Shown here: piece by piece, positions 1-8,099 of the stretch | Position numbering within the stretch: the first letter of the stretch is position 1 | How the letters are laid out: each line of letters begins with the position of its first letter | NCBI GenBank assembly: GCA_021815925.1 | Contig: JAKAZL010000022.1 | Span: forward strand, 1-33,756 | Direction of reading: 5' to 3' | DNA from: Pseudomonadota bacterium | GTDB lineage: Bacteria > Pseudomonadota > Gammaproteobacteria > Steroidobacterales > Steroidobacteraceae | DNA: 33,756 nucleotides | Made by a program: the position numbers and the translations under genes | Notes under the pieces: generated by a model | What the model was told of the DNA's origin: nothing | What the model saw: only the letters and a program-made list of their open reading frames with translations | The model's database searches: none

Positions 1-720
1 GCGCGCGCACCCCCAGTGCCGGAAAAGGGGGCGCGTGAGCTGCGCAACGCGGCCCAGGCATTCAACAGCATGCAGGAGCGGCTACATCGGTATCTGGACA
101 GTCGTACGTCGGTGCTCGCCGCCATGTCGCATGATCTGAAGACGCCGTTGACGCGGCTGCGGCTGCAGGTCGAGACCCTGATCGACGATCCCGCGCTGCG
201 CACGCGACTCGGGCACGAGCTTGACGAGATGGAAGGCATGGTGCGCGGGGCGCTCGCGCTGTTCCGGGGACTCGATGAGCAGGAGAGCGTCGAGCCGATC
301 GATGTCGATGCCTTAGCGGAGACCGTGCGGCGGGGATTCGTCGAGATGGGGCGTGAGGTGAGCGTCAGCGGGCATGCCGCGGCGCCGCTGGCGGGCCGGC
401 CTCAGGCGCTCAAGCGCTGTCTGACCAATCTGGTCGCAAACGCAGTGAACTTCGGCGACCGCGCCCGGATCGAAGTCCATGACGGCGCGGCGCTGCGCAT
501 CGTGGTGAGCGATGCCGGCCCGGGAATCCCGCCGGATGCCCTCGAGCGGGTCTTCGAGCCGTTCTACCGGCTCGAGTCCTCGCGCAACCGGGACACCGGC
601 GGTACCGGGCTTGGCCTGAGTATCGCGCGCGATGTCGCGCAGGCACACGGGGGAACGCTGAGTCTGCGCAACCGGCCGGAGGGCGGCCTCGAGGCCGAGC
701 TGCGCTTCCCGCGACGCTGA
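1..720 (+). CDS. Sensor histidine kinase, C-terminal part (5' end outside the window)
   Basis: The frame is open from the first base, so the N-terminus (sensor, membrane segments, most of HAMP) lies outside the window. What remains starts at the end of a HAMP-like linker (ELRNAAQAFNSMQERL), followed by the HisKA dimerisation helix with the phospho-acceptor His in SHDLKTPLTRLR (His codon at 130-132). The HATPase_c domain follows, with N box (LTNLVANAVNFGD), G1 box (DAGPGIP), F box (FEPFYRL) and G2 box (GTGLGLSIA). The layout matches the EnvZ/RstB class of OmpR-family partner kinases; its response regulator would be expected upstream, out of view. The next gene on the same strand encodes a Spy/CpxP-like periplasmic protein, a common target of envelope-stress two-component systems. 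The kinase identity is secure; the exact family is inferred. Confidence 0.93.
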   Translation, partial: ARAPPVPEKGARELRNAAQAFNSMQERLHRYLDSRTSVLAAMSHDLKTPLTRLRLQVETLIDDPALRTRLGHELDEMEGMVRGALALFRGLDEQESVEPIDVDALAETVRRGFVEMGREVSVSGHAAAPLAGRPQALKRCLTNLVANAVNFGDRARIEVHDGAALRIVVSDAGPGIPPDALERVFEPFYRLESSRNRDTGGTGLGLSIARDVAQAHGGTLSLRNRPEGGLEAELRFPRR

Positions 721-721
721 G

Positions 722-749
722 CCGCGCCGTACATTTGCTTACGGCGCGG
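722..749 (+). terminator. GC-rich hairpin after the kinase gene
   Basis: Perfect 10-bp inverted repeat (CCGCGCCGTA at 722-731 and its complement at 740-749) with an 8-nt loop, starting one base after the kinase stop codon. No T-run follows, so termination is uncertain. The hairpin overlaps the RstA-box-like site at 730-743. Confidence 0.4.
730..743 (+). promoter_or_regulatory. RstA-box-like direct-repeat site upstream of the Spy-like gene
   Basis: The sequence TACATTTGCTTACG fits the known enterobacterial RstA box TACATNTNGTTACA at 10 of its 12 defined positions, and the two TAC half-sites keep the 10-bp spacing expected of an OmpR-family dimer. It lies 62 bp upstream of the Spy-like start codon and directly after an EnvZ/RstB-class kinase gene. 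Inference: the response regulator of this system controls the Spy-like gene. Confidence 0.45.
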
Positions 750-804
750 GCGGGGGAGCGTCGCTAGACTTGGGACTGAGTTGCTCACCGGTGGAGGAAA
801 ATCC

Positions 805-1263
805 ATGAAACGAAGTCTGATTGTCCTGGCGCTCACCGGCCTGACGGGCGTCGCATTGGCCCAGAGTCCGCCGCCCCCGCCGCGCCCCGCCTGGGGCGGT
901 CCGGCCATGATGCGCCAGATGCAGAGGATGGAGCAGTGGCGTCTGCATCAGCTCACCGTGCTGCTCGATCTCAGTGCCGCGCAGCAACAGCAGGTCAAGG
1001 CGATACTCGACCAGCAGCACGCGGCGATGCGCGCGAGCATGAGCCAGGTCATGGAGGCGATGCGCGCGGCCCGCAAGGCGCATCTGGCGGCGCGCGAGGA
1101 AATGATGAATCGCATGGCCAAGGTCCTCAGCGCCGAGCAGATGGCCAAATTCAAGGTGCTCGCGCCGGCGCGCCCGCCGAGGTGGATGCACCACATGGGC
1201 CCGCGCGGCATGGGAATGGGCATGGGAATGGGCATGGGACCGCCTGGTACCCCCAATCCTTGA
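805..1263 (+). CDS. Spy/CpxP (LTXXQ) family periplasmic protein with Met-Gly tail
   Basis: A 152-residue secreted protein. The ATG at 805 is preferred because GGAGG (793-797) sits 7 bases ahead, and the protein then opens with a clean signal peptide (MKRSLIVLALTGLTGVALAQ). A Pro-rich linker follows, then a highly helical, Met/Gln/Ala-rich body with two LTXXQ-like motifs (LSAAQ near residue 62, LSAEQ near residue 115), the hallmark of the Spy/CpxP/ZraP chaperone-like fold. The C-terminus is odd: a Met-His stretch followed by a tandem Gly-Met run (GMGMGMGMGMG) encoded by a short DNA repeat at about 1208-1240, which suggests soft-metal binding. It follows a histidine kinase gene and an RstA-like box, so envelope or metal stress induction is likely. 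The family is fairly certain; metal binding is inferred. Confidence 0.85.
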   Translation: MKRSLIVLALTGLTGVALAQSPPPPPRPAWGGPAMMRQMQRMEQWRLHQLTVLLDLSAAQQQQVKAILDQQHAAMRASMSQVMEAMRAARKAHLAAREEMMNRMAKVLSAEQMAKFKVLAPARPPRWMHHMGPRGMGMGMGMGMGPPGTPNP

Positions 1264-1273
1264 GCGGTGCGCC

Positions 1274-1312
1274 GCTGCCCCGCTGAGCGGGTTGGCCGCT
1301 CAGCGGGGCAGC
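1274..1312. terminator. Bidirectional hairpin between the spy-like gene and lpxH
   Basis: Perfect 17-bp inverted repeat (1274-1290 and 1296-1312) with a 5-nt loop, lying between convergent genes. The right arm contains the last codons and the TGA of lpxH, so coding sequence and terminator are shared. No T-run is present, but a stem of this strength can act in both directions. Confidence 0.65.
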
Positions 1313-2055
1313 GTGTGCAGGGCGTAGCGGCCGTCCTGAAGCCACAGGCAGCTGCCTTGCTCGTACCAGGCGCCGAGCACGATGCGCTGCACGGCCTGAC
1401 CATCGATCTGTCCGTCGTGCACCGCTGGCCGATGCGTATGGCCGTGGATGATGCGCCGCACGCCTGTGGCGCGAAAGGCTGCTTGTACGGCTGCAGCATT
1501 GACGTCCATGATGCGCGGCGCCGTTCGTGCGGTGTGCGCGCGGCTGCCGGCGCGCGCCTCGTCCGCCAGCAGCTGACGCGTCGCTAGCGGCAGTGCCAGG
1601 AAGCGGCGCTGCCATGCCTCGTCACGCACGATGCTGCGCAGTTCCTGGTAGGCGTGATCGTCGGTGCACAGTGCATCGCCGTGGGTGAGCAGCACCGGCT
1701 CGCCCGCGAGGGTGGTCACCACTGGGTCGGGTAGCAGCCGGCAGCCGGTGCGCCGGCAGAATCCCTCGCCGAGCAGGAAGTCCCGGTTGCCGTGCAGCGC
1801 GAAGCATGCGACACCGCGTGCGCTGAGGGCGGCCAATGCATCGAGCACCGCCCCGTGCTCCGGGGAGTCATCCCCAACCCAGGATTCGAACAGATCCCCG
1901 AGGATGTACAGGGTGTCGGCGTGAGTTGCCTCGCCGCCGAGAAAATCCAGGAACTGCCGTTGTGCGGCATTGCCGGCCACATCGAGGTGGACGTCCGAGA
2001 CGAACAGGCAGCGCTGCGGCTGCGCGGGAGCCGGTGCGGCCGGCTCGCCGGTCAC
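1300..2055 (-). CDS. lpxH: UDP-2,3-diacylglucosamine hydrolase LpxH
   Basis: Cleaves UDP-2,3-diacylglucosamine to lipid X and UMP, the fourth step of lipid A synthesis, at the inner face of the inner membrane. The 251-residue protein carries all the metallophosphoesterase blocks: SDVHL near the N-terminus, GDLFESW, HGNRDFLLG, THGD and HGHTHRP, which provide the Asp/His/Asn ligands of the dinuclear metal centre, and the length is usual for LpxH. The start is GTG at 2055, overlapping the upstream cyclophilin stop as GTGA, so translation is probably coupled. The pairing with a cyclophilin and proximity to cysS and folD match the E. coli neighbourhood. Its stop codon lies inside the bidirectional hairpin. 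Confidence 0.95.
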   Translation of the reverse strand: MTGEPAAPAPAQPQRCLFVSDVHLDVAGNAAQRQFLDFLGGEATHADTLYILGDLFESWVGDDSPEHGAVLDALAALSARGVACFALHGNRDFLLGEGFCRRTGCRLLPDPVVTTLAGEPVLLTHGDALCTDDHAYQELRSIVRDEAWQRRFLALPLATRQLLADEARAGSRAHTARTAPRIMDVNAAAVQAAFRATGVRRIIHGHTHRPAVHDGQIDGQAVQRIVLGAWYEQGSCLWLQDGRYALHTLPR

Positions 2056-2912
2056 GGGCGCGGCGGCGTGCCCTCGGGGCTCGCCGGCGGGGGCGTGGTC
2101 GGTGAGCCGCCCGAGGTGCCCGTGCCGGCCGGCGGTGCCGATCCGCTGTTCCCCGCCGCAGGCGCGCTGGGCGCGGTGCCCGCGGGTGGCGCGCCGGTCG
2201 AACCGCCCGCGGCGGGTGGGGTGGCCGGGGCAGCCGGGGCGGCTGGCGTGGACGGCGCGGAGCCGGACTGCGATGGGGTGATCAGGGAAATGCTCTCGAT
2301 CACGACTGGCTTCAGCGGCGCCTCGGATTTGAACGGCCCGAACGCGCCGGTTGGCACCAGACCGATCTGCTCGACGACGTTCATGCCCTGGATCACCTTG
2401 CCGAAAACCGTGTAGCCCCAGCGGGTCGGCAGCGGGTCGAGTTCCGGATTGTCGACGAGGTTGATGTAAAACTGAGTATTGCCCGAATCAGGGTCTGTCC
2501 CGCGGGCCAGTCCGACCGCACGGAACTTGTTCTGCAGACCGTTGCCGGATTCGTTCACGACCGGCGGGCCGGTCGGCTTCAATGCATAGGGCGGCGTGGC
2601 CTCGTGCCCGCCACCCTGGATGATGAAATTGGCGACCACGCGGTGGATCAGCGTGTCGGTGTAGAAGCCCGTGCGCACGTAGCGCAGGAAGTTCGCCACC
2701 GTGAGTGGCGCACGGTCGGGCCGCAGTTCGATCACGAATGAACCCATGCTCGTGGTGACCTGCACCTCGGGATTGGGCTGGGTGGGTGCGGCGGATTGCG
2801 CCTGTGCCAGGGCTGGCGGCGCGCTGATCAGGCCAAGGCCGGCCGCCGCCAGTAGTGTCGCTGCGGCGCTGAAGACGATGCGCCGTGCGGCATTGCAGTT
2901 CCGATCGTACAT
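2052..2912 (-). CDS. Secreted cyclophilin-type peptidyl-prolyl isomerase with Pro/Ala-rich tail
   Basis: Catalyses cis-trans isomerisation of X-Pro bonds. The ATG at 2912 is chosen over an upstream in-frame start at 2945 because a GGGAG site (complement of 2918-2922) lies 5 bases before it. The protein has an N-terminal signal peptide ending near PPALAQA, then a bacterial cyclophilin domain with LIHRVVANFIIQGGG (catalytic Arg), NTQFYINL and GYTVFGKVIQGM. The last ~70 residues form a low-complexity Ala/Pro/Gly/Ser/Thr tail not needed for the fold, possibly a cell-wall or surface linker. Export to the periplasm makes it PpiA-like in location, although the gene sits where cytosolic ppiB lies in E. 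coli, next to lpxH. It is translationally coupled to lpxH and divergent from gltX. Confidence 0.92.
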   Translation of the reverse strand: MYDRNCNAARRIVFSAAATLLAAAGLGLISAPPALAQAQSAAPTQPNPEVQVTTSMGSFVIELRPDRAPLTVANFLRYVRTGFYTDTLIHRVVANFIIQGGGHEATPPYALKPTGPPVVNESGNGLQNKFRAVGLARGTDPDSGNTQFYINLVDNPELDPLPTRWGYTVFGKVIQGMNVVEQIGLVPTGAFGPFKSEAPLKPVVIESISLITPSQSGSAPSTPAAPAAPATPPAAGGSTGAPPAGTAPSAPAAGNSGSAPPAGTGTSGGSPTTPPPASPEGTPPRP

Positions 2913-2946
2913 GGATTCTCCCAGCGGCTCGCCCGAGCGCGCCATC

Positions 2947-2976
2947 TTAGCAGCGCCCGGCCAAACCCCGTACTAT
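2947..2976 (+). promoter_or_regulatory. Candidate sigma70 promoter of gltX-cysS
   Basis: TTAGCA (2947-2952) and TACTAT (2971-2976) are separated by 18 bases. The -10 box ends only 8 bases before the ATG at 2985, and no ribosome-binding site is visible, so the transcript would be leaderless or nearly so. The -35 match is moderate (4 of 6). Confidence 0.4.
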
Positions 2977-2984
2977 TGACGGCC

Positions 2985-4460
2985 ATGGCAGAGATGGACC
3001 GTACAACCGGCCGGACGTTCACGCGCGGTGCGACCCGCTTCGCCCCGAGTCCGACGGGCGAGCTGCACCTCGGCAATGCGCGCACGGCGCTGTTCAACTA
3101 CCTCCTGGCGCGCCGCGCCGGGGAGCGTTTCGTCCTGCGCGTCGAGGACACCGATGCCGGCCGCAGCCGCGCCGAGTACACCACGGGTCTGCTCGCCGAC
3201 CTGGCCTGGCTCGGCCTTGAGTGGGACGCCGGTCCCGGTCGCGAGGATGAGCTCGGTCCGTATTTCCAGTCACAGCGCGGCGCCCTCTACGCGCAGCGCT
3301 TTGCCGAGCTCGAGCGCCAGGGGGTGGCGTATCCGTGCTTCTGCACGCCGCTCGAACTGGAGGCCGCCCGCCACGCGCAGCGCGCCTCGGGCCGGGCGCC
3401 ACGCTACCCGGGAACCTGCCGGGAGCTGTCGGCTGGGGAGCGCGAGCGGCGGCGCACCGCCGGCGTTCCGGCCACGCTGCGCTTCCGGGTGCCGAGCGGC
3501 CGGCGCATCGAATTCACCGACCTGGTGCATGGTGCGCAGAGCTTTCTCTCGGATGATATCGGCGATTTCGTCATCCGCCGTGCCGACGGATCGGCCGCGT
3601 TCTTCTTCTCCAATGCGGTCGACGATGCCGCCATGGGCGTCAGCCAGCTGCTGCGCGGGGAGGATCATCTCACCAACACCCCCCGTCAGCTGCTCATCCT
3701 CGAGGCGCTCGGCCTGCCGGCGCCGTGCTACGGACACATCGCGCTGATCCTCGGGCCTGACGGGGCGCCACTGTCGAAGCGACACGGTGCGGCGAGCGTG
3801 CGCCAGTTCCGCGACCGCGGCTATCGTCCCGAGGCCCTGGTGAATTATCTGTTCCGGCTCGGACATTCCAGTCCCGAACACGACCTGCTGGGGATCGAGG
3901 CGCTCGCCGCGGCGTTCGATGTGCATCATCTCGGCCGTTCACCGGCGCACTTCGACGAGCAGCAGCTGCGCGTGTGGCAGAAGGCGGCCGTCCAGCGGCT
4001 CTCGGTGCACGAGACATGCACCTGGCTCGCCGCGCAGCTGCCCGCCGGCCTCGACCCGGCGGCGGCGCAGGCCTTCAGCGCCGCGGTGCTGCCCAACGTG
4101 GTGCTGCCGGAGGACGCACGTCCCTGGGCGCAGATCATCTTTGGGCCGCCGCCGATCCTGGATGCCGAAGGTGAGCAGATCGTTCGGGCGGCCGGTGGGG
4201 CGTTCTTCGCCGCCGCCGCGCGCGCCGCGACGATCAATGGCGCGGATCTGGCCGCGATCACGGCGGCGGCGCGTGCCGCGAGCGGCGCCAAGGGCGCGCA
4301 GCTGTATCGGCCGCTGCGCTTCGCGCTCACGGGACTTGGTCACGGGCCGGAGCTCGCGCCACTGCTGCAGGCGATACCGCCCGGGCAGATCGAGCAGCGG
4401 CTCGCCCGCTTTGCGCACGCACCCGAAGCGGGCGTCTCCCCCACGACATCGAAGCAATGA
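2985..4460 (+). CDS. gltX: Glutamyl-tRNA synthetase
   Basis: Class I aminoacyl-tRNA synthetase charging tRNA-Glu in the cytosol. The HIGH-type motif is HLGN at about residues 28-31 inside [18 protein letters not shown], and the KMSKS-type motif is LSKRH at about 263-267. A GluRS-type zinc-binding insertion is visible (CFC at about 118-120 and Cys at about 145). The C-terminal anticodon-binding half is Ala-rich but collinear, and the ~491-residue length is normal. In-frame starts are TTG 2976, ATG 2985 and ATG 2994; none has a good ribosome-binding site and 2985 is preferred by position relative to the -10 box. The stop overlaps the cysS start as ATGA, making a two-gene operon. A discriminating versus non-discriminating enzyme cannot be told apart here. 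Confidence 0.95.
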   Translation: MAEMDRTTGRTFTRGATRFAPSPTGELHLGNARTALFNYLLARRAGERFVLRVEDTDAGRSRAEYTTGLLADLAWLGLEWDAGPGREDELGPYFQSQRGALYAQRFAELERQGVAYPCFCTPLELEAARHAQRASGRAPRYPGTCRELSAGERERRRTAGVPATLRFRVPSGRRIEFTDLVHGAQSFLSDDIGDFVIRRADGSAAFFFSNAVDDAAMGVSQLLRGEDHLTNTPRQLLILEALGLPAPCYGHIALILGPDGAPLSKRHGAASVRQFRDRGYRPEALVNYLFRLGHSSPEHDLLGIEALAAAFDVHHLGRSPAHFDEQQLRVWQKAAVQRLSVHETCTWLAAQLPAGLDPAAAQAFSAAVLPNVVLPEDARPWAQIIFGPPPILDAEGEQIVRAAGGAFFAAAARAATINGADLAAITAAARAASGAKGAQLYRPLRFALTGLGHGPELAPLLQAIPPGQIEQRLARFAHAPEAGVSPTTSKQ

Positions 4461-5896
4461 GCATGATTCGCATACACAACTCGCTCACCGGAGAGAAGCA
4501 GCCGCTCACGCCCATCGTGCCGGGCGAGGTGCGCATGTACGTGTGCGGCATGACGGTGTACGACTATCTGCACATCGGCCATGCACGCATGATGATCGTG
4601 TTCGATGCCGTCGCACGCTATTTGCGCCACAGCGGCTACCGGCTCACGTACGTGCGCAACATCACCGACATCGACGACAAGATCATCAAGCGTGCGGCCG
4701 AGAACGGCGAGACGATCGAGGCGCTCACTGAGCGGTTCATCCGGGCCATGCACGAGGACTGTGCCGCCCTCGGCATCGTGCGGCCGGATTTCGAGCCGCG
4801 CGCCACCCAGCACGTGCCGGGGATCATCGCCATGGTGAGTCGGCTGATCGAGCGCGGGTATGCCTACGTTGCGCCGAACGGCGATGTGATGTACGCCGTG
4901 GCCAAGTTCGACGGCTATGGACGACTCTCCGGGAAGCGCTTGGCCGACCTGCGCGCCGGGGCACGCGTGGAGGTGGACGAGGCCAAGCGCGACCCACTCG
5001 ATTTCGTGCTTTGGAAGCACGCCAAGGCGCACGAGCCGGCATGGGACTCGCCGTGGGGGCGGGGCCGGCCGGGTTGGCACATCGAGTGCTCGGCGATGTC
5101 GGTGGAACTCCTCGGTCCGCACTTCGACATTCACGGTGGCGGCATGGACCTGAAGTTCCCGCACCACGAGAATGAGATTGCGCAGTCCTGCGCCGCGACC
5201 GGCGAGCGGTTCGCCGAGATCTGGATGCACAACGGGTTCGTCAACGTCGACAACGAGAAGATGTCGAAATCGCTCGGCAACTTCTTCACCGCCCGCGAGG
5301 TCCTGCCGACGTTGCGCCATCCGGAGGTGCTGCGCTATTTCGTGCTCTCGAGTCACTACCGCGGGCCGATCAACTACTCGCTCGAGCAGCTCGAGCAGGC
5401 TGACGCCGCACTGCAGCGACTCTATCTGGCATTGCGTGGACTGCCGCCGAGCGAGCCGGACGGTCTGGCGCAGGCGGCCCGCTTTCAGGCCGCCATGGAT
5501 GATGATTTCAATACGCCGGAGGCGCTGGCGGTGCTGCAGATGCTGGCCCGCGACATCAATTTGGCGCGGGACGCCGGCAAGAGCGCGCGGGCGGCGGCGC
5601 TCGGTGCACGTCTGCGCGAGCTCGGGGGGGTTCTCGGGCTGCTCGGCACGCCGGCCGAGCACTGGTTGCGACTCGGCAAACCGGCGCGCGGTCCGGCCGC
5701 GGCTGAGGGCACGGTGAGTGTGCCGCCGGCCGGCGCGATGAGCGATGCGGACATCGAACAGCGCATCGCCGCGCGAGTCGCGGCGCGCAAGGCGAAGAAC
5801 TTCGCCGAATCCGACCGGATCCGCGCCGAGCTGGTCGGCGCGGGCGTGGTGCTCGAAGATCGTCCCAACGGCACGACTGACTGGCGGCGGGCCTGA
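4457..5896 (+). CDS. cysS: Cysteinyl-tRNA synthetase
   Basis: Charges tRNA-Cys in the cytosol. The 479-residue length is close to the usual ~460. The HIGH motif (HIGHARM) is at about residues 39-42 and KMSKS at about 268-272. The zinc ligands that select cysteine are present: Cys30 in YVCGMTVYD, Cys211 in WHIECSAMS, and His236/Glu240 in [10 protein letters not shown]. The ATG at 4457 overlaps the gltX stop; a second ATG at 4463 is possible. It lies in an operon with gltX and near lpxH, cyclophilin and folD, a long-standing gammaproteobacterial grouping. Confidence 0.96.
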   Translation: MSMIRIHNSLTGEKQPLTPIVPGEVRMYVCGMTVYDYLHIGHARMMIVFDAVARYLRHSGYRLTYVRNITDIDDKIIKRAAENGETIEALTERFIRAMHEDCAALGIVRPDFEPRATQHVPGIIAMVSRLIERGYAYVAPNGDVMYAVAKFDGYGRLSGKRLADLRAGARVEVDEAKRDPLDFVLWKHAKAHEPAWDSPWGRGRPGWHIECSAMSVELLGPHFDIHGGGMDLKFPHHENEIAQSCAATGERFAEIWMHNGFVNVDNEKMSKSLGNFFTAREVLPTLRHPEVLRYFVLSSHYRGPINYSLEQLEQADAALQRLYLALRGLPPSEPDGLAQAARFQAAMDDDFNTPEALAVLQMLARDINLARDAGKSARAAALGARLRELGGVLGLLGTPAEHWLRLGKPARGPAAAEGTVSVPPAGAMSDADIEQRIAARVAARKAKNFAESDRIRAELVGAGVVLEDRPNGTTDWRRA

Positions 5897-5924
5897 CGAA
5901 TTGACGCCTGCCCGCCGACGAGGC

Positions 5925-6449
5925 TTACGCGATGACGCTGAGCGCGGTGCTCGCAACGGCGCCCGTCGACGCGGCGCCCGTGCTGCCTGTGCTGCTCGTC
6001 CCGGAGGTTGCCTGCTGCAGCGCAGCCAGTAGTGCATTGACGCCGCCGCCATGCCCGTGTCCGTGATGCCGCGGCTGCGCGCCGCCGACTGCAGAGCTCA
6101 TCATGGGGCTGTTGGTGGTGGCGAGCTGACTGCGCAGGGCGCTGAGGAATGTCCCGATGTTGGCCTGGAAGCTCTGCAGGGAGATGCCACCGGCGCCGCT
6201 GGTGTCGAGCGCATTGAGGAGTGAGCTGGCGTTGGCGCCAGAGCTGGCGCTCTGCTTGGCGCTCGTGAGCGTATTCATGAAATTGGCCAGCTCGCTCTGA
6301 CTGATCGAGCCATTGCCGTTGGTGTCGATGCGGGCGAACAGTTGCGTCTCGAGCTGCGCGAGGTTGCCCGTGCTCGATGCGCTACTGGCAGACTGGCCGC
6401 AGGCGGCGCTCGGCCATGCGGTGCTGCCGCCCGATAGGGTGCTGATCAT
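5925..6449 (-). CDS. Small EF-hand protein (one canonical and one degenerate calcium loop)
   Basis: A 174-residue protein rich in Ser, Ala, Thr and Gly. The first EF-hand loop is canonical: DTNGNGSISQSE (residues 42-53), with Asp1, Asn3, Asn5, Gly6, Ile8 and Glu12. The second (residues 82-93, DTSGAGGISLQS) lacks Asp/Asn at position 5 and has Ser instead of Glu at 12, so it probably binds calcium poorly. A His/Gly cluster (HHGHGHGGG, about 128-136) and a Ser/Thr/Gly-rich tail follow. The ATG at 6449 is chosen because GGGGAG lies 6 bases ahead; an in-frame ATG at 6467 has no such site. There is no clear signal peptide. The gene sits between convergent cysS and co-directional folD. The function is unknown beyond probable calcium binding. 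Confidence 0.78.
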   Translation of the reverse strand: MISTLSGGSTAWPSAACGQSASSASSTGNLAQLETQLFARIDTNGNGSISQSELANFMNTLTSAKQSASSGANASSLLNALDTSGAGGISLQSFQANIGTFLSALRSQLATTNSPMMSSAVGGAQPRHHGHGHGGGVNALLAALQQATSGTSSTGSTGAASTGAVASTALSVIA

Positions 6450-6591
6450 CTCCGTCTCCCCGGTCATGAGTCTGAGTCCGCCCGACCATGGCTGGCGGGG
6501 CGCAGTCGGCCGCACTATAGGCGGTCGCGGGGGACGAGGATTGTAAGGATCTGTGAGACTGTGACGCGCCGGCGGCGCGGTGGCCGTGCCT

Positions 6592-6618
6592 TGCCGCCCC
6601 CGGCAACGCGGGGCGGCA
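6592..6618 (-). terminator. Hairpin downstream of folD
   Basis: A 9-bp perfect stem (TGCCGCCCC at 6592-6600 and its complement at 6610-6618) with a 9-nt loop begins 10 bases after the folD stop on the minus strand. There is no T-run. Confidence 0.45.
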
Positions 6619-6628
6619 GAACCTTGCC

Positions 6629-7492
6629 TCAACGCGGCAGGCCGCTGCGGCGGTGGTAGGCCTCGAAGGTATTGTGCATCAGCATCGCCACCGTCATCGG
6701 CCCGACGCCGCCTGGCACCGGGGTGATCCATCCGGCGCGCTCGCGCGCCGATTCGAACTGCACGTCGCCGACCAGCCGCCCGTTGTCGAGCCGGTTCATG
6801 CCGACGTCGATGACCACCGCGCCCGGCTTGACCCACTCGCCGGGGACGAGCCCCGGTTTGCCCGCAGCCACGACCAGGATGTCGGCCTGACGCACATGCG
6901 CGGCGAGGTCGGCAGTGAAGCGGTGACAGACGGTTGTCGTGGCGCCCATCAGCAGCAGCTCGAGGGCCATGGGACGGCCGACGATATTGGAGGCTCCGAC
7001 GATGACCGCGTTCTGGCCCTTCAGCGGCGCACCGATGTACTCGAGCAGCTTGATGACCCCGTAGGGCGTGCACGGCCGGATGAGCGGAATGCGCTGCATC
7101 AGCCGTCCGACGTTGTACGGGTGGAAGCCGTCGACATCCTTGGTCGGATCGATCCGCTCGATGATGGCCGTGGAGGGGATCTGGTCCGGCAGCGGCAGCT
7201 GCACCAGGATGCCGTCGATCTCCGGATCGTGGTTGAGTGCATCCACGAGGGCGAGCAGCTCGATTTCCGAGGTCGAATGGGGCAGGTCGTGGGCCACCGA
7301 GCGGATGCCGACTTCCTCGCAGGCCTTGCGCTTGTTGCGTACGTAGACGGCGGAAGCCGGATGATCGCCGACTTTGACCACGGCCAGCGCCGGACGTCGC
7401 CGACCGCGTGCGACCGTCGCATCAATGGCTGCGCGCACCTGTGCCTTGACCTCGCCCGCGAGCTTACGCCCGTCGATGACCTGTGCCGTCAT
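6629..7492 (-). CDS. folD: Bifunctional methylenetetrahydrofolate dehydrogenase / methenyltetrahydrofolate cyclohydrolase
   Basis: Interconverts 5,10-methylene-, 5,10-methenyl- and 10-formyl-tetrahydrofolate using NADP, feeding purine and formyl-Met synthesis. The 287-residue length is typical. Family blocks are in order: [14 protein letters not shown] (catalytic Tyr and Lys), [28 protein letters not shown], the Rossmann segment [14 protein letters not shown], and the FolD signature [12 protein letters not shown] near the C-terminus. The ATG at 7492 is used rather than the upstream in-frame start at 7513 because the protein then begins [12 protein letters not shown], as FolD proteins do. It is divergent from tRNA-Pro, with a shared -10 region. 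Confidence 0.96.
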   Translation of the reverse strand: MTAQVIDGRKLAGEVKAQVRAAIDATVARGRRRPALAVVKVGDHPASAVYVRNKRKACEEVGIRSVAHDLPHSTSEIELLALVDALNHDPEIDGILVQLPLPDQIPSTAIIERIDPTKDVDGFHPYNVGRLMQRIPLIRPCTPYGVIKLLEYIGAPLKGQNAVIVGASNIVGRPMALELLLMGATTTVCHRFTADLAAHVRQADILVVAAGKPGLVPGEWVKPGAVVIDVGMNRLDNGRLVGDVQFESARERAGWITPVPGGVGPMTVAMLMHNTFEAYHRRSGLPR

Positions 7493-7537
7493 GGACCGCC
7501 TGGACCTCACCACTTTCGGAGGACGCGCATTCTCGCA

Positions 7538-7544
7538 TATTATC
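7538..7544. promoter_or_regulatory. Overlapping divergent -10 boxes of folD and tRNA-Pro (candidate)
   Basis: TATTAT (7538-7543, plus) and GATAAT (complement of 7539-7544, minus) each match the -10 consensus at 5 of 6 positions and overlap. A GC-rich discriminator follows on the tRNA side, as at stable-RNA promoters. No convincing -35 is seen for either direction. Confidence 0.35.
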
Positions 7545-7583
7545 CCCGGGCCCAGCGGGACTTCAGGTCACGGCGGCAGCGGT

Positions 7584-7660
7584 CGGGGCATGGCGCAGTC
7601 TGGTAGCGCATCTGCTTTGGGAGCAGAGGGTCGGGAGTTCGAATCTCCCTGCCCCGACCA
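7584..7660 (+). tRNA. tRNA-Pro (anticodon UGG)
   Basis: A 77-nt cloverleaf: acceptor CGGGGCA pairs with TGCCCCG, discriminator A, encoded CCA end. The anticodon stem TCTGC/GCAGA carries loop TTTGGGA, so the anticodon is TGG at 7618-7620, reading CCA. The T-loop GTTCGAATC is intact. The C1-G72 end pair is typical of bacterial tRNA-Pro. Confidence 0.97.
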
Positions 7661-8099
7661 ATCCTTACGCTCGATTACCTCGCGCCTTTCACCACTGCGC
7701 GTGGCGCGGGGTCGCTGGCCTGTATGAGCCCCTCGGGCCTCGGCATCTGGACGGACGGTTCGGGGCGCGGCCGAGAAATCCCGGTCGGCTCGGGGGAGGG
7801 GCGAAATCTCGAGACCGTCCACGGCGCCCCGGTGTCGCGGCGCTGATGCTCACCTGACCTGCTGTGCTCGTCCTGAGTGGTGGCGCGGGTTGAGCATCGA
7901 CCCGCCGCGATGCCCCTCGGCAAAACGTCCATATCCCGCACGCTAAATCCTGCCCGCTTCCAGTGCCGGGCGCTGCCGCGCGATCGTGCCGCGGGTGTTT
8001 CAGGGACCGCACCCACTGCGCACCGCGGCGCGAACGTCCGAGTTTCCCTGGCGCGCCGGCATGCACGGTGCACGCCGGCGCAGCCGGGTCGCTGGAGGA
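7661..8099. other. Gene-free stretch between tRNA-Pro and the Tricorn-type protease
   Basis: About 440 bases with short overlapping open frames on both strands but no recognisable protein, ribosome-binding site or consistent coding pattern. The only structure seen is the inverted repeat at 8053-8081, probably the protease terminator. No clear terminator was seen directly after tRNA-Pro. Confidence 0.5.
8053..8081 (-). terminator. Inverted repeat downstream of the Tricorn-type protease gene
   Basis: Two 14-bp arms (8053-8066 and 8068-8081) match except for one position and almost touch, so the real hairpin would be the outer 8 bp (GCGCCGGC) with a larger loop. It lies 19 bases beyond the stop codon of the minus-strand gene. 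No T-run. Confidence 0.4.

Noticed and set aside
1208-1240. Short tandem repeat considered as a CRISPR or other array
   Set aside because: Units of about 6-12 bases without spacers, in frame within the Spy-like gene; it is a coding Met-Gly repeat. No CRISPR array was seen anywhere in the window.
4340-6052. 570-codon open frame on the minus strand
   Set aside because: Antisense to gltX/cysS, both with complete catalytic motifs; the frame is Arg/His/Ala-rich with no family signal, a normal effect of high-GC third positions.
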